Below, piece after piece: positions 1-9,200 of a stretch of 46,766 nucleotides of DNA (positions are counted from its first letter, which is position 1; the number at the start of each line of letters is the position of its first letter). The position numbers and the translations under genes are program-made. This stretch comes from Akkermansia sp. Lineage in GTDB: Bacteria; Verrucomicrobiota; Verrucomicrobiia; Verrucomicrobiales; Akkermansiaceae. The stretch lies in NCBI GenBank assembly GCA_024405435.1, contig JAKSOU010000017.1, positions 1 to 46,766 on the forward strand. The letters are read 5' to 3'. Below the pieces are notes generated by a model. It was not told the DNA's origin. It ran no database searches and saw only the letters and a program-made list of their open reading frames with translations.

Positions 1-970
1 CCTGGAATTTCAGGCATGCGAAGCGGAGCATGTTGTACACGATGTTGACCAGTGCCACCCTGACGGCGCAGCGCGCCATGCCGATGGAGCGCACGGTGTC
101 GCCTCCAAACTGCTTGATCTGCCCGAAAACGTGCTCCACGCGGCAGCGCTTCTTGGAGATGACGTGGTTGATGTGTTTCTGCCGTCCCGTCAGCGGCGCG
201 CTGCTCCTCGTCTTGCGCTTGACGATGTGCGGGCGCTTCTTCTTGGCCTTCAGCGCGGCCTCGCGCGGCGCGCTCATGTATGCCGAGTCTGCGTAGATGT
301 CGCGGGTGTGTTCCGGGATGATGTCCTCGAACACGCTTATGTCGTGGTCGCTCGCGGGTGTCACCCGGTAGTCCCTGATGAGCTTTGTCTTCACGTCCGC
401 GGCGACATGGTTCTTGTAGCCGTAGTGCGTCTCGTCGCCTTTCTTCGCCCATCGCGCGTCCATGTCCTTCTTCGCCCTCTTGCGCTTGTTTTCCTCCCTG
501 CTGTTGCGCTTGCGCGGCGCCTCCTGGAACGATGCGTCTATCGCCACTCCCTTGCTGAACTTGATGCCGGCCTCCTCCATCACCTTCCAGAAAGTGTCGA
601 ACAGCCCGCGCGCCCCCTCGGCTCCCAGCCTTTCACGAAACGCCCATATCGTGCGGGCGTTCGGGATGTCCTCCACCCCGCGCAGCCCCACGAAGTTCTG
701 GAAGCTGCGGCGGTCATAGATGCAGTGCTCCGTGTCCTCGTCGCTCAGGTCGTAGAGCGTTTGCAGGATGAGTATGCGGAACATCACCACCACATCGTAG
801 TGCGGACGCCCGTTCTCGCTGTAGTGGCATAGTTCCTCGAGCTTGGGACGAAACGCCTCGAAGTCGATGTAGCCTGACAATTTGTCCAGCCCGTGGCGGA
901 CAATGGTCTTGGGGCGCAGTTGGAAAAGCTCTCTAAACGGAAGCGATGGCGAGGGGTGTTTCTTGGACAT
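1..970 (-). CDS. IS5-type DDE transposase, 3' end outside the window
   Basis: Cut-and-paste transposase of an insertion sequence. Reading from the ATG at 970 downward gives 323 open codons with no stop before the edge. The N-terminal part (about residues 10-110, with FRILILQTLYDLSDED and DRRSF) resembles the InsH-type N-terminal domain, and the catalytic core follows. The likely DDE residues are D145 (AIDAS), D228 (YADSAY) and E279 (RVEHVFGQIK). IS5-group transposases are usually about 320-340 residues, so only a few codons are missing. The 120 bases between its start and the next gene hold no other gene; I cannot place the IS terminal repeat because only one end is present. The gene looks intact, so the element may be active. 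Confidence 0.88.
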   Translation of the reverse strand, partial: MSKKHPSPSLPFRELFQLRPKTIVRHGLDKLSGYIDFEAFRPKLEELCHYSENGRPHYDVVVMFRILILQTLYDLSDEDTEHCIYDRRSFQNFVGLRGVEDIPNARTIWAFRERLGAEGARGLFDTFWKVMEEAGIKFSKGVAIDASFQEAPRKRNSREENKRKRAKKDMDARWAKKGDETHYGYKNHVAADVKTKLIRDYRVTPASDHDISVFEDIIPEHTRDIYADSAYMSAPREAALKAKKKRPHIVKRKTRSSAPLTGRQKHINHVISKKRCRVEHVFGQIKQFGGDTVRSIGMARCAVRVALVNIVYNMLRFACLKFQ

Positions 971-1091
971 ATCCGTGCAACGCCGCCAATATAGCACTTT
1001 TCACATGCTTTGGAATTCGTAAATGATATGATTCCGCATTTTTCTCGCCAGCCTTCTCTCAGGCACCCTTTTTGGTTAAATAGAAGTCCCC

Positions 1092-2219
1092 TTAAATATA
1101 ATTGCGAATAATTGGAAGCTGTTTGAGCAAACAACCGAGCAAGACGGCAGGACAAAATGTCGCCATGGTCAGAACACATGATCCAAAATGCATCCCTGTA
1201 TGTGGTTCTATTATTTCGTACAAACTCATCAGGTTTGCCCGGAATATATTCTCCGTGAGCATTACTGTGAAGACTCCTCCTCCCAAACAACACAAAGTGC
1301 GACCACATATAGATTCTTGGGATATTTTGCTGAGGCATCTCTTTGTGAGCAGGTAAATGCAAGCACACGGGAGCAAAAGGAATGAGGCCATGAAACCCGT
1401 CTGCTGCATTTCATTAGGCATGCCCATTGATCTCGCGTCAGGGTAAAGATACATGCCTGCCGCCCCGAGAAATAGGCATAGCGGTGTGGCCCAGAGAAGC
1501 ATTCGCTCAATTTTTCTTTTTTCGTGCATATGGGGTAACACATTTTCACAGAAATGCCCCAGCAGCATATAGAGGGCATATATACCTCCTAATACAAATG
1601 GGAAATAAGCGCATATTCTGGTAGTGCCACTTACACCTGTTGTGTATAGTATGCCCGCGCACATGGGAAGAACCCCCAAAAGAAGAATCTGCAATGCAAA
1701 CAGGTATATGTAGTGATCTGCACTCATCGCGCGAACCAGAGTTCTCATGATGGGTAGAAACAGCATCATTGCCAGGTATGCATACAAAAACCAAACTGCT
1801 GACGGATAGCTTGCGCTATGCAGGTTGAGTGGCCAGCCAGAGTATATGGTTTGTATAACAAGTCTCCAGCTCCACTGCATCTCACCGCGCATTTCGTACA
1901 AGGCGTAGCAATATTGTAACAGGCCGTAGCTGATAAGAACAATTATGTATCTCGAAATGCGTTTGCGGAAAAATATATGCCAGGGTTCCTTGCGCTCCAG
2001 CAGTAGAGCTCCGCTAATCATGAAAAACAGAGGAACTGCCATCTTGCACAGTTCCATTGATACATTGTTTAGAAATTCGAGCGCACAAGAGCTGTTTCCC
2101 AAAGGGAGTCCGAATCCTGGGGCGTGATTGAATATTACCGCAAGAATTGCCGCAATGCGTAAAAACTCAAGATATAGTTTCCTGTCCTTCTTGTCTAAGG
2201 CTGCTTTCGGTATATTCAT
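1092..2219 (-). CDS. Membrane acyltransferase, acyltransferase-3 family
   Basis: Integral membrane O-acyltransferase of the acyltransferase-3 (OatA/WecH-like) family, 375 residues. Such enzymes move acetyl or other short acyl groups onto sugars of surface glycans; the substrate cannot be told here. The N-terminus has the family hallmark, with R21 and H32 in YLEFLRIAAILAVIFNHA, and about ten hydrophobic segments follow across the protein, for example VPLFFMISGALLL, YIVLISYGLL-like and MMLFLPIM stretches. Base composition is visibly more AT-rich than the flanking genes, with TTA, ATA and AGA codons that the neighbours avoid. It sits between a transposase and a broken integrase, so horizontal acquisition is likely. 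The start at 2219 gives a good N-terminus; a TAGACT -10-like box lies upstream on this strand. Confidence 0.85.
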   Translation of the reverse strand: MNIPKAALDKKDRKLYLEFLRIAAILAVIFNHAPGFGLPLGNSSCALEFLNNVSMELCKMAVPLFFMISGALLLERKEPWHIFFRKRISRYIIVLISYGLLQYCYALYEMRGEMQWSWRLVIQTIYSGWPLNLHSASYPSAVWFLYAYLAMMLFLPIMRTLVRAMSADHYIYLFALQILLLGVLPMCAGILYTTGVSGTTRICAYFPFVLGGIYALYMLLGHFCENVLPHMHEKRKIERMLLWATPLCLFLGAAGMYLYPDARSMGMPNEMQQTGFMASFLLLPCACIYLLTKRCLSKISQESICGRTLCCLGGGVFTVMLTENIFRANLMSLYEIIEPHTGMHFGSCVLTMATFCPAVLLGCLLKQLPIIRNYI

Positions 2220-2261
2220 CGTGTTACATTCTTACTTTATGCACACCGCTCAGTCTAGTAT

Positions 2262-2278
2262 ACCCATTGCTAATGGGT
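2262..2278. promoter_or_regulatory. Palindrome ACCCATT-gct-AATGGGT upstream of the acyltransferase
   Basis: A perfect 7-bp inverted repeat with a 3-base centre, about 45 bases before the acyltransferase start and just upstream (on the minus strand) of a TAGACT -10-like box. The 12-mer TTGCTAATGGGT (2267-2278) recurs as its exact complement ACCCATTAGCAA at 2418-2429, directly after a TTGACT -35-like box in front of the integrase pseudogene. It could be an operator shared by two divergent promoters or a remnant of a recombination site. The role is inferred; the sequence match is seen. Confidence 0.4.
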
Positions 2279-2441
2279 GTTTGATGGCCCATTTCATCAA
2301 CAAATTCAATTGTTACCAAGTCATGAAGCAAGGCGGCATCCGCATAAGGGTTCCGCCCTCGGTCATGCTTGAACCCTTGTGCCAGCAGGCTGGATTTTTT
2401 TGAAAAAAGGCTTGACTACCCATTAGCAAAGCGAGAACACA

Positions 2442-3463
2442 ATGAACACGGAATTCAAAGAATCGGAACGTGCAGCGCTAGAGGTGCTGCGGTCAACAGG
2501 AGTGGATGTGCTGGAGGCTGCTTTGGTGGCCAGGGAGGCATTGGAGTGCGGGCGGGGGAGGGAGAAGCGCGCGGGAGTGCGTGCGGCTGGGTGCGGAGGA
2601 AATGCGAAAGCGGGAGAAGACCGTCACGTTCCGCAAGGCGGTGGAGGCGGCGCTGGAGGAGCGGGAGAAGAAGAACAGTCGGGCTCGGACGGTGACGGAT
2701 TTCCGCTACTACTGCAAGCGGCTGATGGTGCGGAATCCGGGGCTGGCTGAACGGCAGATGCGGTGTGTTACGTCGGAGGATTGCCGGCGGTATCTGGAAA
2801 CGGCGTTCGGCGGGAGCGCGGCGCAGTACAGGAAGGCTCGCGCCATCATGAGCGGGGTGTTTTCCTCGGCCATCAAGCACGATTGGTGCGATTCCAACCC
2901 GGTGGCGCGGGTGGAGGTGCCGGAGGTGGTGGAAAGCCATCATGGATTTACAATTTACGATGTACTATTTACGATTTGGTGAATTCGCGCCCTGCGGCGA
3001 AACGAACTATAAGCGCCTTCGTATGGAGGTGCGTTCCCGGAGGGACCTTTAGCCTCGGGTTTCAACCCGTGGAAGGATTGATCCCGAACGCGACATCGAC
3101 TGGCAGAACCAGCGCGTGGTAGTGCGTCCCACCACCTCCAAGACGGGCGGCGGCCGCGTGGTGCCATTGCGCTGCGGGAACATCGACGCCATGCGGCATG
3201 ACATCCCACGCCGCTGGGTACACCGCTGGCGGGCGCTACGCAAGGCGGCCGGCTGGAGCAAGGAAACCGCCCACCCCTGGCGTCAGGATGTTTGCCGCCA
3301 CACCTTCGCCACCTACCACGCCGCGCATTTCCGCAACTTTCCCGCCCTCCAGCTCGAAATGGGCCACCGAGACAGCTCTCTTTTGAGAACGCGATATATC
3401 TATGCCACCCACGGCGCGGATGGGAACGCGGAAAGGTATTTCGGATTTACAATTGACGATTGA
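2442..3463 (+). pseudogene. Broken tyrosine-recombinase (phage-type) integrase
   Basis: Remnant of a site-specific tyrosine recombinase spread over three reading frames. The N-terminus (MNTEFKESERAALEVLRS, from 2442) is in one frame. After a G-rich stretch near 2550-2600 the reading continues in another frame with a core-binding-like domain (from MRKREKTVTFRKAVEAALEE to about 2940). A heptamer-repeat element and unrelated sequence then occupy about 2947-3085. The catalytic part resumes in a third frame near 3088 (DIDWQNQRVVV), with the CRHTFATYH box, a GH motif (LEMGHRDSS) and a candidate Tyr nucleophile in RTRYIY. Roughly 50 residues that normally hold the first catalytic Arg are missing. 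It cannot make a working enzyme, but it suggests the island was once mobile. Confidence 0.8.
2947..2981 (+). repeat. Heptamer-array element, copy 1
   Basis: Five consecutive 7-base units: TTTACAA, TTTACGA, TGTACTA, TTTACGA, TTTGGTG. It is followed by a GC-rich segment (TTCGCGCCCTGCGGCGAA). It lies inside the integrase pseudogene at the point where the domain linker and part of the catalytic domain are lost. The same five-unit structure occurs at three other places in the window. Confidence 0.85.
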
Positions 3464-3480
3464 CGATTTACGATTTGGAA
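3446..3480 (+). repeat. Heptamer-array element, copy 2
   Basis: Units TTTACAA, TTGACGA, TTGACGA, TTTACGA, TTTGGAA, followed by a GC-rich hairpin segment. It lies at the 3' end of the integrase remnant and supplies that frame's stop codon. It has the same orientation as copy 1, so the two bracket the catalytic half of the integrase in direct orientation. Confidence 0.88.
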
Positions 3481-3896
3481 GTTCGCGCGCCGTGCGGCGC
3501 GGGGAATTTGAGCCCCGCTTGCGGGGCAATGCGCGGCGGCCACGCCGCCGCATAACGAGCGCGTCAAGCGCGATGTTATCCGCAGCGTGGCGAACTACTT
3601 CGCACGCCACACTACCACCCCCGCGATAAAACACGCGCCAATAAAAAACATTGCCCTCTCTCTTACATCGCGGTCTTTTGCCGGGCAAAAAGCCCAAAAT
3701 TTCCCAAATTTGGCGGGTTTGCGGATGAATTTTCCTCGCCCAGCGGGGTGAAAATCCGCTATGCCTCGCATGCGCCACGCAAGCGCAAGCGCGATGTTAT
3801 GCCATGCGGCGCAATGCACGCGCAACGCGCACCAACCACCACGCAAACCGGACCGCAAATACACAGAAATCAGCCAGTGCGGCAACAACTCGGCGC
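3481..3896. other. Non-coding, hairpin-rich stretch between two pseudogenes
   Basis: I see no credible gene here. The stretch holds GC-rich hairpins: GCCCCGC/GCGGGGC at 3512-3527 and GCGGCGGC/GCCGCCGC at 3533-3551. It also has a 15-base direct repeat CAAGCGCGATGTTAT at 3565-3579 and 3786-3800. It looks like piled-up short palindromic repeats in decayed DNA. Confidence 0.6.
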
Positions 3897-3938
3897 GCAA
3901 ATTAGCGTCACTTTTCGTCAAAAGTGACGCTAATTTGC
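3897..3938. repeat. Perfect 19-bp inverted repeat with CGTC loop
   Basis: The left arm GCAAATTAGCGTCACTTTT (3897-3915) is exactly complementary to the right arm at 3920-3938, with a 4-base loop. It would form a very stable cruciform or RNA hairpin. It lies just upstream of the surviving sulfatase C-terminus and shares bases with the next palindrome. It resembles a dispersed palindromic repeat rather than a terminator, since no gene ends before it. Confidence 0.85.
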
Positions 3939-3959
3939 ATGCAGGATACTCCTGCATGC
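3937..3959. repeat. Second perfect palindrome, 10-bp stem
   Basis: GCATGCAGGA (3937-3946), loop TAC, TCCTGCATGC (3950-3959). It overlaps the end of the previous inverted repeat by two bases, so two perfect hairpins stand back to back immediately before the sulfatase remnant. Confidence 0.8.
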
Positions 3960-3964
3960 GGGTG

Positions 3965-4183
3965 GAGAGCGCGGGTATTCCTCTTCAATCCGCCCTAGTC
4001 TGCGGCGATTTCAAGCTCATCCACTTCGCAGAAACGAACAAATACGAGCTCTACAACCTCCACGACGACATCTCGGAGCGCCACGACCTCTCACAAGAGC
4101 AGCCCGCAAAACTCCAAGAGATGATTCGCCTCATGAACGAATGTCTCCAGGCCACCCGCGCCCAACATCCGCGCAAAAGGTGA
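3965..4183 (+). pseudogene. C-terminal fragment of a sulfatase
   Basis: About 70 residues matching the last part of type I sulfatases: a SALVCGDFKLIHF strand, then KYELYNLHDDISERHDL and a final helix (KLQEMIRLMNECLQ). Family members have R-x-GDxKLI followed by ELYNLxxDxxExxNL near the C-terminus. The catalytic N-terminal domain with the C/S-x-P-x-R formylglycine motif is absent, and the reading frame upstream runs into palindromic repeats, so this is a dead 3' remnant. Akkermansia-type mucin degraders carry many sulfatases, and loss of one copy fits the decayed neighbourhood. Confidence 0.75.
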
Positions 4184-4190
4184 CGCCTCC

Positions 4191-4214
4191 TAATCCTAAT
4201 CTTAATCCTAATCG
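4191..4214. repeat. Short hexamer tandem repeat (TAATCN)x4
   Basis: TAATCC, TAATCT, TAATCC, TAATCG in tandem in the 35-base gap between the sulfatase remnant and the 3' end of the beta-galactosidase. No hairpin is seen, so it is probably not a terminator. Confidence 0.6.
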
Positions 4215-4218
4215 GGAA

Positions 4219-6126
4219 TTACCACTGATTATTGAGCGCCTTGGTTTCCTTGTGGATTTCGAGGTTTCGCTCGTTGCAGCCGCGGATGGCGCGGGGCTCG
4301 GACAGGAAGGTGTCCAGCACGGTGACGGTGTTTTTGCCCTTGTGGAGGAAGTTGGCGGGGCAGTACAGGCGCTCCTGCGGGCCCAGGTTCCAGTAGCGGC
4401 CCAGCAGGTGGCCGTTCACCCAAACGTAGCCCTTGGACCAGTCCTTCATGTCGATGAACGTGTCGGCGGGCTTCTCCAGCTCCACTTGCGCGCTGAAGAT
4501 GCCGCCCGTGCAGGTGCTGGCGTTCTTGCCCTTCTGCGGCTGGGGCGCGGCGTTGTCGGCCAGCGGCAGCAGGGCCAGCTTCCAGCCCTTGAGCGGCTGG
4601 TCGCCCAGCTTCACCTCGCCGATCACGCCCTTGCGGTCCTTCTCGATGAACGCGCCGTAGTTGACGTGGCCGAAGGTGTCCAGCACAATCTCCAGCCTGG
4701 CGGGCTTCTGGCGCTCCGGCAGGTCGATGGAGGTCTGGCCCTTCATGCGGTCCACAATCCCCACGGGCTTGCCGTCCAGGTAGACCTGTGCGTAGTCGTT
4801 TGCGGTGAGGTGCAGGGGGGCGGCGGGCCCGGCGGGCACGGTGGCGGTGTAGTGCGCCAGGCCCTGGTTCTGGCCGATGGATTCCAGCGTGGGCAGGGTG
4901 TCCTTGGCGCCCTTCACCGGCTTGAACAGCTCACCGAGCGGGCAGGCCGCCTTGGGGGTGAACTCCGGGATGTCGATGCTCTCCGGCACGGCGGGCGGCT
5001 CCGGCAGCTTGGCGCCCTGCGGCAGGAAGCCCTGGATGATGTCGCGGTACTCGAAGTATTCCTTGGTGAGGTTGCCGTGCTCGCCCACGGGGGAGCCGTA
5101 GTCGTAGCTGGTGAGGTCCGGCTGGAAGGCGGTGCCGTTGAAGGGATTGGTGTTGGAGCCGGCGGTGAGGCCGAAATTGGTGCCGCCGTGCACCAGGAAC
5201 ATGTTGAAGGAGTACCCCTTCTGCATGAACCACCTCACGGAGTTGAGCACGCCGCGCGCGGGCGCCCAGTTGCCCTCTCCCCAGTGGCGGATCCAGCCGG
5301 GGTAGGTCTCCGCGGAGAACGCGGGCACCTCCGGGTTGAACTGCCACGCGCGGTCGAACGCGCCGTCGTTCTCGCCGGGGTTCAGCCCCAGCGCCACGCC
5401 CTTGGGCGTGTACTGCAGCTGCGCCTGGGACGCGCCCTCCGACACGAACAGGTCCTCCGCGCCCTTCCTGGTCCAGAAATCCTTGAACCACTCCATGTAC
5501 TTGTGCTCCTCATGCCCGGTGCGGTAGCTGCCGTACTCGTTCTCCAGCTGCACCATGAGGATGGGCCCGCCCTTCTGGGCCAGGCGCGGGATGGCGATAT
5601 CGGCCATCTTCTCCATGTAGCGCTTCTGCGCCGCCATGAACTCCGCGTTCGCCGTGCAGCGCAGCTTCGTCTCGTCAGCCTTCAGCAGATACGTCGGCAT
5701 GCCGCCCAAATCCCACTCGCCGCACACAAAGGGGCCCGGACGGAACAGCACCCACAGCCCCTCCTGGCCGCACAGGTCGATAAATGCCGCAATATCGTTG
5801 CTGCCGGAGAAGTCCCATTTGTGGTCGGGTGTCTCCAGCCCGTTCCAGAACACGTAGAACGAGATGGTGTTCAGCCCCATGGCCTTGGCCGCCTGCAGGC
5901 GCTGCTTCCAGTACTGGCGTGGGATGCGCTGCGGGTGCATCTCGCCCGCGCGTATCTGGAACGGCTTGCCGTCCAGCATGAATTCGCGGTTGTGTTCCCC
6001 GCCGAACGCAAAGTCCGCCGCCTTGCCGGGCTGGGGCTCCTGCATGTTGCCCACCGCCACAGGACTCGCCTGCGCCGCCGCCATGGCCAGCGTTGCCGCC
6101 AGCACCGTGTTCCACAAGTGTTTCAT
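4219..6126 (-). CDS. Exported GH35 beta-galactosidase
   Basis: Glycoside hydrolase family 35 enzyme removing terminal beta-linked galactose, probably from mucin-type glycans in the periplasm or outside the cell. The chosen start at 6126 (MKHLWNTVLAATLAMAAAQA) gives a clean signal peptide with likely cleavage after residue 20; the longer frame to 6240 adds a basic stretch unlike an exported N-terminus. The TIM-barrel domain follows from about residue 40 (GGEHNREFMLDGKPFQIRAG, typical of GH35). The acid/base is E197 in QLENEYG and the nucleophile E273 in SAETYPGWIRHWG; the family motif HGGTNFG is at 313-319. Beta-sandwich domains fill the C-terminus (DYAQVYLDGKPVG, GYVWVNGHLLGRYW). At 635 residues it is of usual length. 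It is transcribed divergently from the first giant protease. Confidence 0.93.
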   Translation of the reverse strand: MKHLWNTVLAATLAMAAAQASPVAVGNMQEPQPGKAADFAFGGEHNREFMLDGKPFQIRAGEMHPQRIPRQYWKQRLQAAKAMGLNTISFYVFWNGLETPDHKWDFSGSNDIAAFIDLCGQEGLWVLFRPGPFVCGEWDLGGMPTYLLKADETKLRCTANAEFMAAQKRYMEKMADIAIPRLAQKGGPILMVQLENEYGSYRTGHEEHKYMEWFKDFWTRKGAEDLFVSEGASQAQLQYTPKGVALGLNPGENDGAFDRAWQFNPEVPAFSAETYPGWIRHWGEGNWAPARGVLNSVRWFMQKGYSFNMFLVHGGTNFGLTAGSNTNPFNGTAFQPDLTSYDYGSPVGEHGNLTKEYFEYRDIIQGFLPQGAKLPEPPAVPESIDIPEFTPKAACPLGELFKPVKGAKDTLPTLESIGQNQGLAHYTATVPAGPAAPLHLTANDYAQVYLDGKPVGIVDRMKGQTSIDLPERQKPARLEIVLDTFGHVNYGAFIEKDRKGVIGEVKLGDQPLKGWKLALLPLADNAAPQPQKGKNASTCTGGIFSAQVELEKPADTFIDMKDWSKGYVWVNGHLLGRYWNLGPQERLYCPANFLHKGKNTVTVLDTFLSEPRAIRGCNERNLEIHKETKALNNQW

Positions 6127-6134
6127 ATTCCGCA

Positions 6135-6163
6135 ATACTACCACCCTGCAACCGCTTTGGCAA
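6135..6163 (-). promoter_or_regulatory. Promoter of the GH35 gene
   Basis: Minus-strand -35 TTGCCA (6163-6158), 17-base spacer, -10 TAGTAT (6140-6135). The -10 ends only 8 bases before the ATG, so transcription should begin at or next to the start codon, implying a leaderless or nearly leaderless message. Confidence 0.6.
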
Positions 6164-6195
6164 GAAAACAATAGGTCAATCCAGCGGCTTTTTCC

Positions 6196-6224
6196 TTGAT
6201 TTGGCAAAGGAAATTTAGTAGAGT
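6196..6224 (+). promoter_or_regulatory. Promoter of the first giant protease gene
   Basis: -35 TTGATT (6196-6201), 17-base spacer, -10 TAGAGT (6219-6224). The predicted start of transcription lies near 6231, giving a leader of about 24 bases without a recognisable Shine-Dalgarno sequence. It is divergent from the GH35 promoter within a 128-base intergenic region. Confidence 0.6.
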
Positions 6225-6254
6225 GACGCACGATAGTCATATTATTCCCGTTTC

Positions 6255-9200
6255 ATGAAACTTCATTTGCCTCTCTCTCTCATGAAAGCGCTTTGGATTG
6301 GCTTTGGCGCGGCGGTTGCCACGCTGGGCACGTCCACCTCCCATGCATCCGGCCTGCATTCGCAGGTGAGCATGGTGACCTACACGGATTTCGGCCAAAA
6401 CATGGGCCGCTACCGCGTGAACGGCGTCAATGATTTGCTCAGCTCCATCCGCCAGCGCGAGGGCGGCGTGGTCATCACCTATATCGAGGGGCACGACGAC
6501 TACACCCTGGACCACTACATGCCCAGCTTCGAGAGCCAGGGCGACAACGGCGCATACGCCGCCGTGGGCTACAACTTCATTGCCACCGTGGCGCACAACG
6601 GCTGCCAGAACCCCACCTTCACCGGGCGCTACATCGAGGAAGCGAACTCCTTGAACTACATGGGCGTGGAGTACCGCGACGCCTTCACCTTCTGCCTGCA
6701 GCCGGGGCGGGGCATCAATGTGTCCTACGCCTACGACTACAAGATGACGCGCCTCAACAAGCTCGTCACGGACGTGGTGCCGTCAGGCCTGGTGCCGCGC
6801 TTTGCAGACGACTTCAACTACGCCGACCTGCACGGGCTGATGGAGTACCGCGCGGGCTCCGGTACCATGACCCGCCGCGAGCTGGACGGCAGCGTCACCT
6901 CGCTCACCGGCGCGTACGCCTACGTGACGGGAGCCGTGCAGCACATCACCACCGGCGAGACCACGGACCAGGCGGCCGGGTGCTTCACCGCCGGCGCCAC
7001 TTTCGACCCCTCCGCCAAGGGCATCAACGAGGACAACCCGCTGCCGTTCGTGGGGCAGGCGGGCGATTCCGGCAGCCCGGTGTGGCTGTGGGACGATGCC
7101 TCACAGTCCTACCTGTACCTGGCGGCGTACCAGTCCGGCAGCGATTGGTTCGGCCAGGCGCGCGGCTCCATCAACTTCTCCTGGGACACGCTGCCCAAGT
7201 TCGACAAGCTGGTGAACATGGAGCAGGGAACGGCCCAAACCGTCCACATCAAGGGTGTGAAGGCCCAAGCCGGGGACGAGGTGGTGAGTGAGGACATTCT
7301 GGATGGCGACGGCAGCATCGACCACACCTACTCCACCACGCTGCACAAGGGGCGCGTGGTGGACGGCCAAGGCAACCTCATCACCGACTACGTGGGCGTG
7401 AAGGGCGAGAACAACCAGTACATCAACACCTGGCTCAACCTCGCGGAAGTCAAGGACAACGAGAAGTGGTACACCTACAATGAGAAATACTACAACGTGG
7501 GCGACTACAAGGAGAACGGCGTCACCACCCACCGCGAGCGCAAGATCGAGGACATGTTCTTCACCAGCAACCTGGTGTTCTCCGCCTCCACGGAGGCCGG
7601 GAATGTTGTGGCGGTGGACGAGGACACCGACCTGGGCGTGGGCTACCTGCAATTCTCCATCAACCCTGACTCCCACCTCCCCCATGCCGAGTTCACCCTG
7701 CAGAGCAACGGCACCACCGCAGACGGCCGCGGCGGCCAGCGCAACTACATGGTCAACAGCGCAGGATTCGTGGTGGAGGACGGCGTGGACCTCCATGTGA
7801 AGCTCACCAACACCCAGTGGGACACCTCCAAGAACGACTACTACTACCGCGAGTGGCGCAAGGTGGGCGACGGCGACCTGCACCTGGAGGGGTTGGGCAA
7901 CAACCAGATTTTCCTGAACGTGGGAGGCTCCGGCACCACCTATCTGAATGAGATCGCGGGCTATGCCGCGTACAACGTGTACGTGGGCAGCGGCTCCACC
8001 GTGGCGATGGACAGCACCGCCCAGATTGCGCGCGACTTCACCTTCGGCTACAACGGCGGCACGCTGGACATCCGCGGCAACAACTCCATGGACTGGTACC
8101 GCACCAATCCCAATGTCTCCGCGCAGGGATTCTCCATCAACTCCCTCTCGGAGGACGCCTTCATCACCAACAGCAAGGCAGACACCACCCTCACCCTCAC
8201 CTACAGGGAGACCGGGGAAACGGAATACCTCGGCTCCTTCGTGGACACCGAGGACGGCGGCAACGTGCGCATCGTCTTTGACGCGGGCCCCAGCTCCACC
8301 TCCACCCTGCACAGCATCCACACCAACCTGCAGAACGAGGGCAGCGGCATCACCGTGAAAAGCGGAACCGTGGTGCTGGAGGGCACCAACACCGTGCACG
8401 CCCTGGGCTCCCTGGACGGCCACAGCGCCGCCCGCTACACCTCCGCGGAGGATTGGCACTATGCGGACTCCGCCACGGATGTGCTGGTGGAGGGCGGCAT
8501 CTTCCAACTGGGCAGCCACGCCCGGCTCACCGGAGATGTGCAGCTGCGCGGCGGCTCCCTCGTCATCAACCAGGGCGTGCTGCACCAGTACGAGTACATC
8601 GAGGGCGGCCAGCGCCTGGAGGACACCACCTCCGCCTTCTACCGCCGATTCTACGGCCTGCACGGCGACGTGGACGGCGACGCCTCCTCCTTCGTCCATT
8701 TCGACTTCGACGAGCGCACCACCGCGGAGCAGGTGTATACCGGCAACATCACCGGTGAAGCCTCTGTATTTGTCAATCTCGGCGGTCACGGCGCCAACCT
8801 GCGCCTCTCCGGCGAAAGCAACTTCTCCGGAATGAAGTACCTTTCCGGCGGCGGGCTTGTTTCCGACAACGGATTGAAATCCCTCGGCACCGTCACGGAC
8901 GACGAGAACGCATGGCTCGTGTTTGACGATGCATTCATTGCCGCCAAGGGTGCCACGGGTGATGTACTGCTGGACATGATTGCATCGTACAGCACGGGCA
9001 CCCTGGCCCTCACGCAGGACCAGGCAACGGACCTGAACCTGCAGGACCGGGGCTACAGCTCGCTCATCGTGGGTGCGCTGGAGGGGATGGACATCCACTA
9101 CGGCACCGCGAACGCCATGCTTGCCACCGTGCAGAACGGGGGGAAGGAACAGTGGCTGCTGGGCGGCGGCGGGGGCAACCTGGTGGTGGATTTCCTGCTG

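Noticed and set aside
131..832. 233-codon plus-strand frame near the left edge
   Set aside because: Antisense shadow of the IS5-type transposase, which is open on the minus strand and carries DDE motifs.
2382..2401. Possible terminator CCAGC-AG-GCTGG followed by seven T
   Set aside because: The stem is only 5 bp with a 2-base loop and no gene on the plus strand ends just before it.
4141..6174. 677-codon plus-strand frame opposite the beta-galactosidase
   Set aside because: Shadow of the GH35 gene, whose signal peptide, catalytic residues and HGGTNFG motif are clear.
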